DNA from: Schizochytrium sp. CCTCC M209059 | Taxonomy: Eukaryota; Sar; Bigyra; Thraustochytrida; Thraustochytriidae | Length of the DNA stretch: 64,000 bases | Assembly: GCA_000818945.1 (NCBI GenBank) | Contig: KN805429.1 | Location: 62,001 to 126,000, forward strand | Direction of reading: 5' to 3' | Part shown: positions 18,883-28,062 of the stretch, piece after piece | Numbering within the stretch: the stretch's first letter is position 1 | Layout of the letters: the number at the start of each line of letters is the position of its first letter | Translations under genes and position numbers: made by a program | The notes under the pieces: model-generated | Databases searched by the model: none | Told to the model about the DNA's origin: nothing | What the model saw: the letters and a program-made list of their open reading frames with translations, nothing else

Positions 18883-21800
18883 AAAAGTTGGCCGCCGTTT
18901 CTCAGAGCGAAACGCACCCGACTTGCAGGTCCTCCGGAAATGCCTTCCAGACGGCCGTCCGACATAGCCACCACGCCGCAGTCCTCGGCGACAGCAACAG
19001 GAACTCGCGACGATTCGCTGGAGCACAGTCCTGCCGTCTTTTCTGTCAGAGCGCAGGTAGACGTGTTCCACATTGGGTCTCTCTTGCGGGGGACAAGGCT
19101 GCCGTCTTCGTCTTTCACTTGCGTTTCGTGATACACGTTTTGCTTCAGCTTGGGTACAAGACGCGAGACCTGTAGCGCGGGAAGAGACTGCACACAGCCA
19201 TTGCTTCGAATAAAAGTTCCATCGCAGGACCAATCGAGATGAGTGACAGGATTCGGGGGCTCAAGAGAGAGCTTCTGCACAAGAGCATAATTCCTTGTCT
19301 CGAGAATGCGAATCTGACCATCGTCGCTTCCGACCGCTAAACGCTGACCGTCTCCAGAGTACTGAAGCGATCGCACAGCATCGCGCGAATGATCCGAGCC
19401 TTGCAGAAACGCGATGGACATCTGCAAGAGCTGGCGGGTCAGATTGGCCGCGAAAACTACCAAAAACCCACTCCTTGTTCCCACTGCAATGTGATGGTGG
19501 CCCGACACGGAGACAGCACAGCTCGTCGCCGCGTCTGGCAATGCTTGTTCTCGAACCAGTTTACGCTCTCTCAGATCCCATATACAGACTCTAGCGTCAG
19601 TTCCGGCGGTCACCATGTGTGGCTGGCCGTCAATGGAAAATGCAGCACACTCGAGACCTTGGTGCGCAGACCCGTGGCCGCAAACCAGCTCGGACGAGCT
19701 GTGAGAGAAGGTCTCGTACTCGAGCAGTCGACCTTGTTGGGTACTGAAAAGCCAGGCTCCGCGGCCTGTGCGATCGCAATCACCGCACGCAAGAGCTACG
19801 CCGAGCGCTTCGAGACCATCTCCTGGGAGCGGGTCTAGATTGGAGTCGACAAAGATGGCTTTTCCCGAAGAAGAAATACAAAGAAGCTCACGTTGATCGC
19901 GTCCGGGTATGATCGTGGCAAGATCAGCCAAAAGAACGCGCGAATGCGGTGCTTTCAGGTCTTCTTTCGTCATGATGCGCCAGACACTGGTGCTCGCGCC
20001 ATTCCAGGCAACAAGGGCTCCGTCCGCGTGACCGCTGACCAGTCGACCGCCCAGGAAAGCAAGACATGTAATCTGTCCTGCGACAGGGCTTCTCGCAGCA
20101 GTAGACGACATACGGTTTCTCACAGGATCAAAAGTCCAGACTCTCAGCCCCGTGTCGTCTGCAAGGATAACATCAATGTCCGCGTTCGTGTCGCTCTCGC
20201 TCTTTGGAACTAGCGCCATTGTGTGTGCAGGTCCGGAGCCTCCTGTCGCTTTAAGTTGGCCTGTTTTGGCGCAGCTAATGGTGAACTCACCCGCATAAGT
20301 CAGAACCGCAACCAGCGAACCCAGCGCCGACAGGGCGACCTGCTGCACACCACCTTCTACACGCAAACTGCATTCTTGCTGCAATGTTGCCTCTCTCCAG
20401 ATCATGACATGGCCTGCATCATCACCCGTGGCAATGAGCTGACCGTCAGTCGAGACATCAACAGCAACGATGGCGGAATCATGACCCCAAAAGAACGATT
20501 GACGAGCGAGTCGACCATCCCGCACAGGCCGCTGAATTACCGCGAGATTCGCAGCAACAAAGAGAACATCATCTTGCTCGCCTACGAATCGAGCCCCGCA
20601 CCTTGCGCTCCGACCGTACACCCAATCCAACTCGAGGTCCGCTGGACGCGCAAGGGGAGTCCTTGGGGCGAGTGCGCTCTTTGGAAGACGATTCTTCCAC
20701 GCTATATTGTCGACGGGCCATGGAAGGTCCGCTTCTTTCCGTGCAAGTGCGTGCTTTGTAGGAAACTGCTGCCGCAAATACGCAGCCGCTTCGATGTAGT
20801 TCGGCTGCTGGGACTCATTTCGGCGCCCGGCCAGTCTCTGGCGAGCCTGATCAAGAAGGTGATTTTTCTCTGCCTCGGAGCGTTGCGCCCAGATCTCCCT
20901 CGCGCGGCAAATACCTTCGAGGTTTTCAGTCTGCCAAATGCAGAGCGCGCGACGGGAGTCGAGACTCAGCACGTAGCGATCTTGGGCCGAGAAACATACT
21001 TGCGTGACTTGCGCCGCATGGTCCTTGTAGACCCGACCGCTTGCAGCACAGGGAAATGAATGAAGATTCAGGTTCCCGTCCTTGTCGCCGGCGATGAGAT
21101 GCAATCCCCCGTTGGACCTTGCGCATGTTGTCCAATGGGCTCGGGACGGTACCTTCGAGACCGCCCAGCCATTTGTGCACGTCCAAGAAGCCCATTCAAT
21201 GTCCTTGGCAAAACCTGCACTTGGTAATCGTTGCGCAGCGCTCCGGGAGACCTGCCAGTACAGCAGCTCCCTCGAGCCGCATATGGACTGCAGGTGCCAC
21301 AGAGGCAGACCCGTTTCGCCCTGTGTCGATTCCAACGACCAGTCCAAGCTCGCCACAAAGCTGGTGTGACCCGCAAGCTTGTGCAAAAGCACGTAGTTTG
21401 CGCTTCGGTCAAAGATGTAAATGCTCTGATCATGGCAGCCAGCTGCAAGGAGCGAAGCGTCTGGAGAGTAGCGAAGCACCTGAGCCCAATCTCTAAGTGC
21501 GTCAATGTCCGAGAAATGTTCAACACTAATTTCTTCAAGACCCCGCTCCGTACTGCTCGGGGGCCAAAACAGGGCAAAGACTTGAAGAAAACCGTCGTCG
21601 GTAGCCGCTGCGAGATGTCCGAGGCTGTCCTGCGCTTCAGCGCTGCTCAGGGCGAGCGAGATGACTTTGCGCTGCACTTCAACCTCTGCCACTTTTTTCT
21701 TCGCATCAAGCGCCCACAGACAAAGTTTGCCGTCGTCCGCCGCGGATGCGGTGAGCTGTTCCTTCGGATGGGTAGCAAGAGCCCATGCTTCCCCTTTGCT

Positions 21801-24800
21801 GTGAGTCTCAAGCAAAAGTTCAGGAGCGGTATCATGCGCAAGGCTACGAGCATCCGTGTCAATGATGAACTCAGTAATTTTACCGTCGCGAAAAGCCACA
21901 GCGCCATAAACGAGCCGCGAAGCATTCGATCCGGCGATGCGCTGAGCGTTCTGATCTTTGGAAATCACGGAGATCGCGCGCACGCCAACTCCCTTGGACT
22001 TTTCTTCTGCCTTATAAAGGACATGTTCCTCAAAGTCGTCAGGACCGGCTCGCGTCCATAGCGTTACGTGGCCTGCTTTATTGCCAGCGAGAAATCCGCC
22101 CATCTGCGTCGGTACGAAGCACAGCGCAAAGCAAGGGCCGACGCGTCCCTGATGCTGGTTAAGAATTTTGGTGATGCAGTGCGTCTTGACATCCCAGACC
22201 GCCAACGTTCCATCCGCAAGACCTGTGATTGCCGTCGAGCTGTCAACTGCGCACACTGAGTAAACGTTCTGCACCGCTACAGCCACGCCAGTCTTCGATG
22301 CAAAACTGCCGCGCTGCGATGTCGGTGCAGATCCTCGTTGAGACTTCCAAAAGGTGACGTGCCGTACCCCAACGGTGACAAAGTGCTTTTCGCACGTCCA
22401 TACCATGTCATGAACAGAGTCTGCTCCACTTGGGACAAAACCCTGCACACGTCGCGTGGGCCACTCCACTGTCGCTACAGTCTGCATATGGTCGCCCCCA
22501 ACTACGCAGAGAAGATTTCCGTCGCTGCTAAAGGCAAGGTGCGAGACTCCGCCTTTGGCCCAAGGGAGATCAATCTCGCAGACCATCAACATGGTCTCGA
22601 CGTCCCACACGTGCACACTTGATCCTTGTGCAAACGCTATATGCGTACGCCGTGGTGTTGTTGCCAAGACCTCTACAACCCGGTGTCCAGCAGGTATCTC
22701 GCGATGCTGCAAAGATGCAGCATGCTGGGGGCGGAGAAAGCGCTGCTGGAGCTTTCCCGAACCAGTATTAAATCCCACTATTGTTACCATACCGCAGGCT
22801 GGAAACGCGAGACGGCGATCAAAGAGATACTGAATATTCTTGCCAGCGGCATTGTAGCCTTGCACCCAATCAAGTACCACTTCCGCGTCCTTGTGTCCTT
22901 CGTGAACACCCATTGCATCGAGAAGCACTTGATGCTCATCACTCTTTTGCGTGTCCGGTGTCTCTCGTGATCTCTGCCAGTCGTTGAGCGGCATCGTCTC
23001 GTCACCCTCGCACAATCGATCAAACTCAGGAATAGACGCTGCGTCCTGCCCGAAAACTTCCTCGCAAGAGTCATCGCTGTTGGCAACGAGGCGGCGTTGA
23101 GCGATTTCATGCTCGAATTCAAGGTCGCAAATGGATGCAGCCTCTTGCTTGGCTTCCTTCTCCTCGCCATCAAGGTTCGAATTGTTCTCGACCACAGCCC
23201 ACTGCGCCATGGTGCCATTCGCATAGGCCGCCATGAGCGCTGCGCCTCCCTGAATGAACTTGACACAGACGACCGGTGCGCGCTCGCTGTCGGCAGGACA
23301 GGCTCGGAGAATCGTGGTCTCAGAAGCACAAGGAAAGGTAACGCATGAGGACCCACCGTTTTGGTCACCTATTGCAAGTCTTCCCAAAGCTACATCGAAG
23401 ACACACGCGTCTCGACGAAGAGAATTCGGGAGTGCTTGCAAATCTTCTTCCGCTGGGTATGCGTACGAAGTCCAAGAGATGCCGCGCACGTCTGCAAGAC
23501 TATCCTCGAGCATATGGCCGCCACGGGCGATATCTGCGTAGTAGTGTCGGAGGCTCATGGGTTCGTTGACAGGAAAAATCGAGATCTTCAGGAACGACGA
23601 GCAATGAGACCAACCAAGTACTGCTCGATGCGGCACTTCCGCGCTTGGGGCGTCAATTCTGAGAACTTGTGCGCGGGTGAAAAGCTTGTGTCGGTCCAAG
23701 GTGTGACGCCGCACATCGAAAACATGAACCGCGCCACCAGAAAAGTACGCAGCGATGCGAAGTCCATCGGGAGAAAAGCAAATCGATACGGGCCCTCCAC
23801 TACAATCGAGGCCGCTGCGCGGGATTCGCGCGGCTTCTTCACTCAGTAAGCTTGCAGAGCCAGCGAGGCGTACACTAATCTCACCCGAGGCCAAACCCAC
23901 CGCGAGGTACTCGCCGTTCGGTGCGAATGCTAAACAAAGTCCTGGTGAGCTCAAAAAGCACGAGGCTGCGAGACGGCGTGCTGCAGAATCCCACACGCAT
24001 AATCTAGCATCGGCGCAAGAGCACGAGACAACGATACTATCATCTTGAGGCATGACCGCAAGTGCCGGGGCGGCACCACCACCAAGCGCCTGAACAATCG
24101 GGATCTTGGTTCGGCGCGGGCCACTGACCTTCTCACCGAGGTTGATCTCGAAAATATGACCCGATGTCGTCGCGATGAGCGCAACTTTGGAAAGGACTGG
24201 GTTGACAATGCACATACTACTGACAACAATGGAACTGTCCAAGATGGGCCCATTTGCGCTTCCACTTCCCGCGAGGATGACTGCATTGCGCGCAAGCTTC
24301 TCTTCTGAGCGAAAAGAACTTGTTGCCGCCGCGCTGCCAACTGTATCCTGGCCTGTACCAAGAGGATGCAAGCCCATGTCCCACAGTCTAAGCTCTCCAT
24401 GTGCGGAAGCGCTCACAATGCCGGCTTTCCACTCGAATACATGAAGAATTGGCCGCGAGTCCATCGATGCGTCAACAACTTTTTCCAGGCGCCTTGCGGA
24501 TAGATTATACTGGATAAGCATACCTTGCGTCGTGCCAATGACTAAATCCTTGCCTACAAAGCACAGGCTCGATGGCTGCAAGTCTTGCTGTTTGCAGATG
24601 CTTTCTAAATCGAGAGCAACTGGCTCGAGCGAGCCGCAGGACCCAGGTGGAATGCTCGGGCCTCGAAGGTGCGCGGTTACCTCATTCGCGTCCTGTGCGA
24701 GTCGATGACTACGATGTTGGCGAAAACGTTGGGCAGATGGGCCTGCCTTTTGAACGATCCAGAGCTGGGCAAAAGTAGAACCCACGGCGCCGAGACAGTC

Positions 24801-26114
24801 TTCGCCGGCAGACCAAGCGATGTCTGCAACATTTCCATGAGGAATCTCGACTGGATCGCCTATGCGCTCCCCTGCCCGCCAGTCCCAAACCTCGATACGA
24901 GGCCTCTGAGGAGCCCGACTGTCAAACGAGTGCAACTTCTTTGGAGCTACATTGGTGGCGACAGCAAGAAGTTGCCCACTGCGGCTAAAAAGAATCTGAC
25001 TTGGCCCAGGTGCAACCTGAATAGAACTTTCCTGATAGTCGTCATTCTCGAAACGGCGTGGTTCCCATACACGGATCTCTCCGCTGAGATCTGCGCTTGC
25101 AATGTGCTGAAAAGATGGATGGACATCCAGACTGTTGATTGGTGCTCGATGCCCGGTATAGACGGTCTGGGTACATGCATGAATATCTTGCACAATGATA
25201 GCTGTCCCCGTGGCGTACCCAATTCGCGTTCGTTTCGCGTCGAGATACTTTGCAGTGCCCTTACTCCCTTTTCGAGGCGAGTATGCGTACGTCCAAGTAA
25301 GGTCGAGCCGCATACTCGTACGAGAGGACTCTGATGGAATTTCTTTAGGAAGCGTGTCTCTAGCCGGTTCAACAGAAAAATACTTTTCTCCATCCTCGTC
25401 CTCCGGAAATGATCCTGGAAGTGCTTCGTCGCCCTCGCGTGGCCCCGGACCTGAGTGATGGTGAAGTGGCTCCTTTGTAGCAGCCTGAGCAAAAATGGCG
25501 AATTCGTCGACAAATCGCATAATTTCCCGATTTCCGCGTGCCCAGGAGACAAATTCTTCGTAGGAGAGGCTTCGGTTCATGCTGTGATCGTACACTCGAA
25601 GCGCAAGACCGGCAATGTCTTCAAAGGGCTTGTCGTCAGCGAGCAGTTCGAGTGAGCGAGTTTCACTGAGTTGGATGAGTCGAAGTGTGCCAAGAACAGT
25701 GGAGCGCACCATGAGCACAAGTTCCTCGTAGCAAAGTGCACCATTCAAGTTCAGATCGTAGAGCTCAAAGCAGAATTGTGTCTTGGCTGCAAAGTCTTCA
25801 CAGCTAAGCATCATGATTCCAGCAAGAAACTCGAGACAGTTGACGCGACCGTTATTCCCGGTATCCATGAGGCGAAAGAGTTCCTGAGCCTCTTCGTTGG
25901 TAATGGCAGGAACCGCGGAAGAGATCCACGCATTGAATTGGCTCTGCACCATGACAAAGGTCCCCACCTTCTTCAAAGTGCTCAATAGAATCTTGACATC
26001 CTGCATAGGCCACGAGGCAAATGGAAAGGCAGCTTGTCGTAGATGCCCTCCTTTGAGCAGAAAATCATCTCCACCAGGTATGGCTGGACTTTGCCGTGAC
26101 GTCACGACACCCAT
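18807..26114 (-). CDS. Giant EF-hand/EMAP-like WD40 protein (EML5/6-type, three units)
   Basis: A 2435-residue single-frame protein. It begins MGVVTSRQS, a possible N-myristoylation context (Gly2, Ser6). Residues 60-210 hold a calcineurin-B/CBL-like EF-hand module: loops at 84-95 (DTGNNGRVNCLE), 120-131 (DLNLNGALCYEE) and 176-187 (DHSMNRSLSYEE), the last being degenerate. The rest is WD40 propellers. Three HELP-like motifs open successive EMAP units: LDLTWTYAYSPRKG near 268, VVLDWVQGYNAAGKNIQY near 1080 and LELDWVYGRSARCGARF near 1830. Each is followed by about a dozen WD40 blades. EML proteins bind microtubules and tubulin. Three tandem units match the EML5/6 plan, whereas N-terminal EF-hands are not part of animal EMLs. 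This suggests Ca-regulated, possibly membrane-tethered microtubule or ciliary association (inference). Its 3' end lies in the tail duplication at 18716-18882. Confidence 0.88.
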   Translation of the reverse strand: MGVVTSRQSPAIPGGDDFLLKGGHLRQAAFPFASWPMQDVKILLSTLKKVGTFVMVQSQFNAWISSAVPAITNEEAQELFRLMDTGNNGRVNCLEFLAGIMMLSCEDFAAKTQFCFELYDLNLNGALCYEELVLMVRSTVLGTLRLIQLSETRSLELLADDKPFEDIAGLALRVYDHSMNRSLSYEEFVSWARGNREIMRFVDEFAIFAQAATKEPLHHHSGPGPREGDEALPGSFPEDEDGEKYFSVEPARDTLPKEIPSESSRTSMRLDLTWTYAYSPRKGSKGTAKYLDAKRTRIGYATGTAIIVQDIHACTQTVYTGHRAPINSLDVHPSFQHIASADLSGEIRVWEPRRFENDDYQESSIQVAPGPSQILFSRSGQLLAVATNVAPKKLHSFDSRAPQRPRIEVWDWRAGERIGDPVEIPHGNVADIAWSAGEDCLGAVGSTFAQLWIVQKAGPSAQRFRQHRSHRLAQDANEVTAHLRGPSIPPGSCGSLEPVALDLESICKQQDLQPSSLCFVGKDLVIGTTQGMLIQYNLSARRLEKVVDASMDSRPILHVFEWKAGIVSASAHGELRLWDMGLHPLGTGQDTVGSAAATSSFRSEEKLARNAVILAGSGSANGPILDSSIVVSSMCIVNPVLSKVALIATTSGHIFEINLGEKVSGPRRTKIPIVQALGGGAAPALAVMPQDDSIVVSCSCADARLCVWDSAARRLAASCFLSSPGLCLAFAPNGEYLAVGLASGEISVRLAGSASLLSEEAARIPRSGLDCSGGPVSICFSPDGLRIAAYFSGGAVHVFDVRRHTLDRHKLFTRAQVLRIDAPSAEVPHRAVLGWSHCSSFLKISIFPVNEPMSLRHYYADIARGGHMLEDSLADVRGISWTSYAYPAEEDLQALPNSLRRDACVFDVALGRLAIGDQNGGSSCVTFPCASETTILRACPADSERAPVVCVKFIQGGAALMAAYANGTMAQWAVVENNSNLDGEEKEAKQEAASICDLEFEHEIAQRRLVANSDDSCEEVFGQDAASIPEFDRLCEGDETMPLNDWQRSRETPDTQKSDEHQVLLDAMGVHEGHKDAEVVLDWVQGYNAAGKNIQYLFDRRLAFPACGMVTIVGFNTGSGKLQQRFLRPQHAASLQHREIPAGHRVVEVLATTPRRTHIAFAQGSSVHVWDVETMLMVCEIDLPWAKGGVSHLAFSSDGNLLCVVGGDHMQTVATVEWPTRRVQGFVPSGADSVHDMVWTCEKHFVTVGVRHVTFWKSQRGSAPTSQRGSFASKTGVAVAVQNVYSVCAVDSSTAITGLADGTLAVWDVKTHCITKILNQHQGRVGPCFALCFVPTQMGGFLAGNKAGHVTLWTRAGPDDFEEHVLYKAEEKSKGVGVRAISVISKDQNAQRIAGSNASRLVYGAVAFRDGKITEFIIDTDARSLAHDTAPELLLETHSKGEAWALATHPKEQLTASAADDGKLCLWALDAKKKVAEVEVQRKVISLALSSAEAQDSLGHLAAATDDGFLQVFALFWPPSSTERGLEEISVEHFSDIDALRDWAQVLRYSPDASLLAAGCHDQSIYIFDRSANYVLLHKLAGHTSFVASLDWSLESTQGETGLPLWHLQSICGSRELLYWQVSRSAAQRLPSAGFAKDIEWASWTCTNGWAVSKVPSRAHWTTCARSNGGLHLIAGDKDGNLNLHSFPCAASGRVYKDHAAQVTQVCFSAQDRYVLSLDSRRALCIWQTENLEGICRAREIWAQRSEAEKNHLLDQARQRLAGRRNESQQPNYIEAAAYLRQQFPTKHALARKEADLPWPVDNIAWKNRLPKSALAPRTPLARPADLELDWVYGRSARCGARFVGEQDDVLFVAANLAVIQRPVRDGRLARQSFFWGHDSAIVAVDVSTDGQLIATGDDAGHVMIWREATLQQECSLRVEGGVQQVALSALGSLVAVLTYAGEFTISCAKTGQLKATGGSGPAHTMALVPKSESDTNADIDVILADDTGLRVWTFDPVRNRMSSTAARSPVAGQITCLAFLGGRLVSGHADGALVAWNGASTSVWRIMTKEDLKAPHSRVLLADLATIIPGRDQRELLCISSSGKAIFVDSNLDPLPGDGLEALGVALACGDCDRTGRGAWLFSTQQGRLLEYETFSHSSSELVCGHGSAHQGLECAAFSIDGQPHMVTAGTDARVCIWDLRERKLVREQALPDAATSCAVSVSGHHHIAVGTRSGFLVVFAANLTRQLLQMSIAFLQGSDHSRDAVRSLQYSGDGQRLAVGSDDGQIRILETRNYALVQKLSLEPPNPVTHLDWSCDGTFIRSNGCVQSLPALQVSRLVPKLKQNVYHETQVKDEDGSLVPRKRDPMWNTSTCALTEKTAGLCSSESSRVPVAVAEDCGVVAMSDGRLEGISGGPASRVRFALRNGGQLFAKRDERWLVLSGRLDGLVFQFITN

Positions 26115-26898
26115 TGTGCGGCCTCTTCCTCTCGTAGAACTAGGCTTTTGCCCGGCGCAACGTTGGCAGCAGCGCTATGCTACTTCTTCGTTTCTTTGTC
26201 TTTCTTGAGCTTTCTCGCGTGTAGCCACTCGACTGTCTCAATTTCCTCGTCTCCCACCTCGAACAAGCTCAAGGCTTTGCTTGACGTCTGTGTGCTTGCC
26301 TGTTCGTATTGTGTTTCCCTCAATTTGTGCGAAAGGAGTCCTCTGGCGTCTTGCCACCTCCGAAGCAGCCTTCCCCGCCTCGGGTCGCGTCTAGGCTCCG
26401 TCTCACACTTTGTATGTTTCGTCTGGTGGCGGCTCGACCTGCCTGCCTGCCTGCCTGCCTGCTGATCGCGAGAATCCCACGGACGGCCGTCCGCGGGCGG
26501 GCCCTCTAGGACAATTTTAGTTTATTTCTGAGGACTCGGGCTCGCGCTTCGGAGCCACAACAATGCAGCCGTGTTCCTGTGCGCGTCGTGATTAGAAAGA
26601 ACTGCTAGTCCGAGTCACCAGAGCCGAGTATATTTCGCTCAAAGTCCGAGTGCAAACTGGTGCTCAACGGTCATTTGCAGACACATGTCAGAAGTCCCAG
26701 TCTCTTCAACGGCTAGGAGCGGAATCGCGCGGGATTCGCAATCCCGCGAGGACGAGCGAGCCCGAAAGCCGCGGCGGAGGAACGAGCAATTGAGTCGTCG
26801 TAGACATACCGTCATACCTCCAGCCTCAGGTTCTTCGAGGTCCTCTGGAGTTTAGTTCTCGACGGAGCTAGCACAGAAGAAGAAGAGAAGAAGAAAGA
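26115..26898. other. Divergent intergenic region with GGCA repeat and inverted repeat
   Basis: The shared upstream region of the WD40 gene (-) and the DOT1-like gene (+). It contains a CCTG repeat at about 26438-26462 (GGCA in the sense of the WD40 gene). A tight 9-bp inverted repeat, CGCGGGATT at 26728-26736 and AATCCCGCG at 26740-26748, is also present. No gene or tRNA is supported. Confidence 0.6.
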
Positions 26899-27916
26899 AT
26901 GGCCGCCGACGAAGAAGAGTCGAAGGCAGGCGGTGCCGAGGGTGCCGAGGACGACACGGCGCCCAAGATGAAGGAGCTTCATATGCGAGAGCGCGCCATC
27001 GCACGCGCGGAAGATTTGCAAGAGACTAAAGTCGAGGTACGTAAGATCGCACAATGCCAGAATCATCTTTTTTTTGTTTCTCGAAGAGGGAAAATAGAAA
27101 TCGGACGTGGCCGAGAGAGCGGAAGAACATGTGCATCGCTATTGGCCGAAAAGGAAAAAACAAGAGTCCGCTCTGGGCTGACAAACAAAACTTCGCTCCA
27201 ACGAAACGATACAGCTAGCGGTCAACAAGAGACTTGACGAGCTGGAGATCAGCAATGGCCGTCTTAATTCCGCTGCGAAAATCTTCAAAAAGATTTGCGG
27301 ACATTATCCTGCAGCAATCGGTAAAGCTGTCAGCAAAAAGGAGCGTCAGGACGACGCACTTGAGGAACAGAGTCTTGTGTACGGGGAGATACAATTCCGA
27401 ACCTTTGCGCTTGCGCTGGAGAAGATTCGACACAAATACGGAGGTCTGAGCGAGCCTGGCGGGATCTTTGTGGACGTGGGCAGTGGATCTGGAAAACCCG
27501 TCTTTGCGGCGATGCTTATGCACGAGTTTGATCGCGTGATTGGCATCGAGATCCTCACTGGCTTGCATGAACTCTCGCGAGACATGGAAGCCATTTGGCA
27601 CGAACGCAAGCATAAGATTGGGGGCATCACCGAGAAGATGTCCAAAACACAAATTGAATTTATCCGTGGAGATATCTTCAATGTGGATTGGTCGGACGCT
27701 ACCCTCGCATTCGTTAACTCGACTTGCTTCGACGACGAGATGATGAGTCGACTCGTCGAGCCGGCTGACAAAATGAAACCAGGGACATTCTTCATCAGTT
27801 TTACCCGAAGGATACCAAGCGAGAACTGGCAAGTTCTCGAATATGAGCGCCATCTTATGAGCTGGGGCGATGCAACTGTCTTTATTCACCAGCGAAAGGC
27901 AAACTCGCAGACATAA
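26899..27916 (+). CDS. DOT1-like SAM-dependent methyltransferase, two exons
   Basis: Two exons, 26899-27036 and 27215-27916, join in phase 0 to give 279 residues. The junction reads LQETKVE|LAVNKRLDELE. Exon 1 encodes a charged N-terminus and coiled-coil-like helix. Exon 2 carries the methyltransferase fold: VYGEIQFRTF (equivalent to the YGE motif before the SAM site in DOT1 enzymes), motif I FVDVGSGSGKPVFAA, acidic ribose-binding IGIEI, FIRGDIFNVDWSDATLAFVNSTCF, and the final FISF strand. This order (YGE, DxGSGxG, GIE, FVN) is that of the DOT1/H3K79 methyltransferase fold. Histone lysine methylation is therefore the likely activity, but other protein substrates are possible. It is short compared with DOT1L and resembles the compact protist DOT1 enzymes. 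It converges on PWP2 downstream. Confidence 0.85.
27037..27214 (+). other. Spliceosomal intron of the DOT1-like gene
   Basis: A 178-bp intron with donor GTACGTAAG directly after the Glu codon at 27034-27036 and acceptor ACAG at 27211-27214. It contains in-frame stops, and splicing restores one frame from the ATG at 26899 to the stop at 27916. It is the only clear intron in the window. Confidence 0.85.
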
Positions 27917-28062
27917 AAAGTAGAAGCAATTTTTGGGGGTGAAAATGGCGTCCGTCAGGCGATCTGCTCTTCGAGTAAAACAAAAAAACGACAGTCTCTG
28001 ACTGTGCGAGCTCTACGATGCAAAATATCTTACCAGGTACGCTGCAATGATGGAATAGTAGA

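Noticed and set aside
20223..21059. Plus-strand frames of 200-280 residues within the WD40 gene
   Set aside because: They are antisense shadows. The minus-strand frame has regular WD40 blades over its entire length.
26721..26750. Possible tRNA T-arm (CGGGA-TTCGCAA-TCCCG)
   Set aside because: The loop lacks the conserved A58, and no matching acceptor stem or anticodon arm is found at the right spacing.
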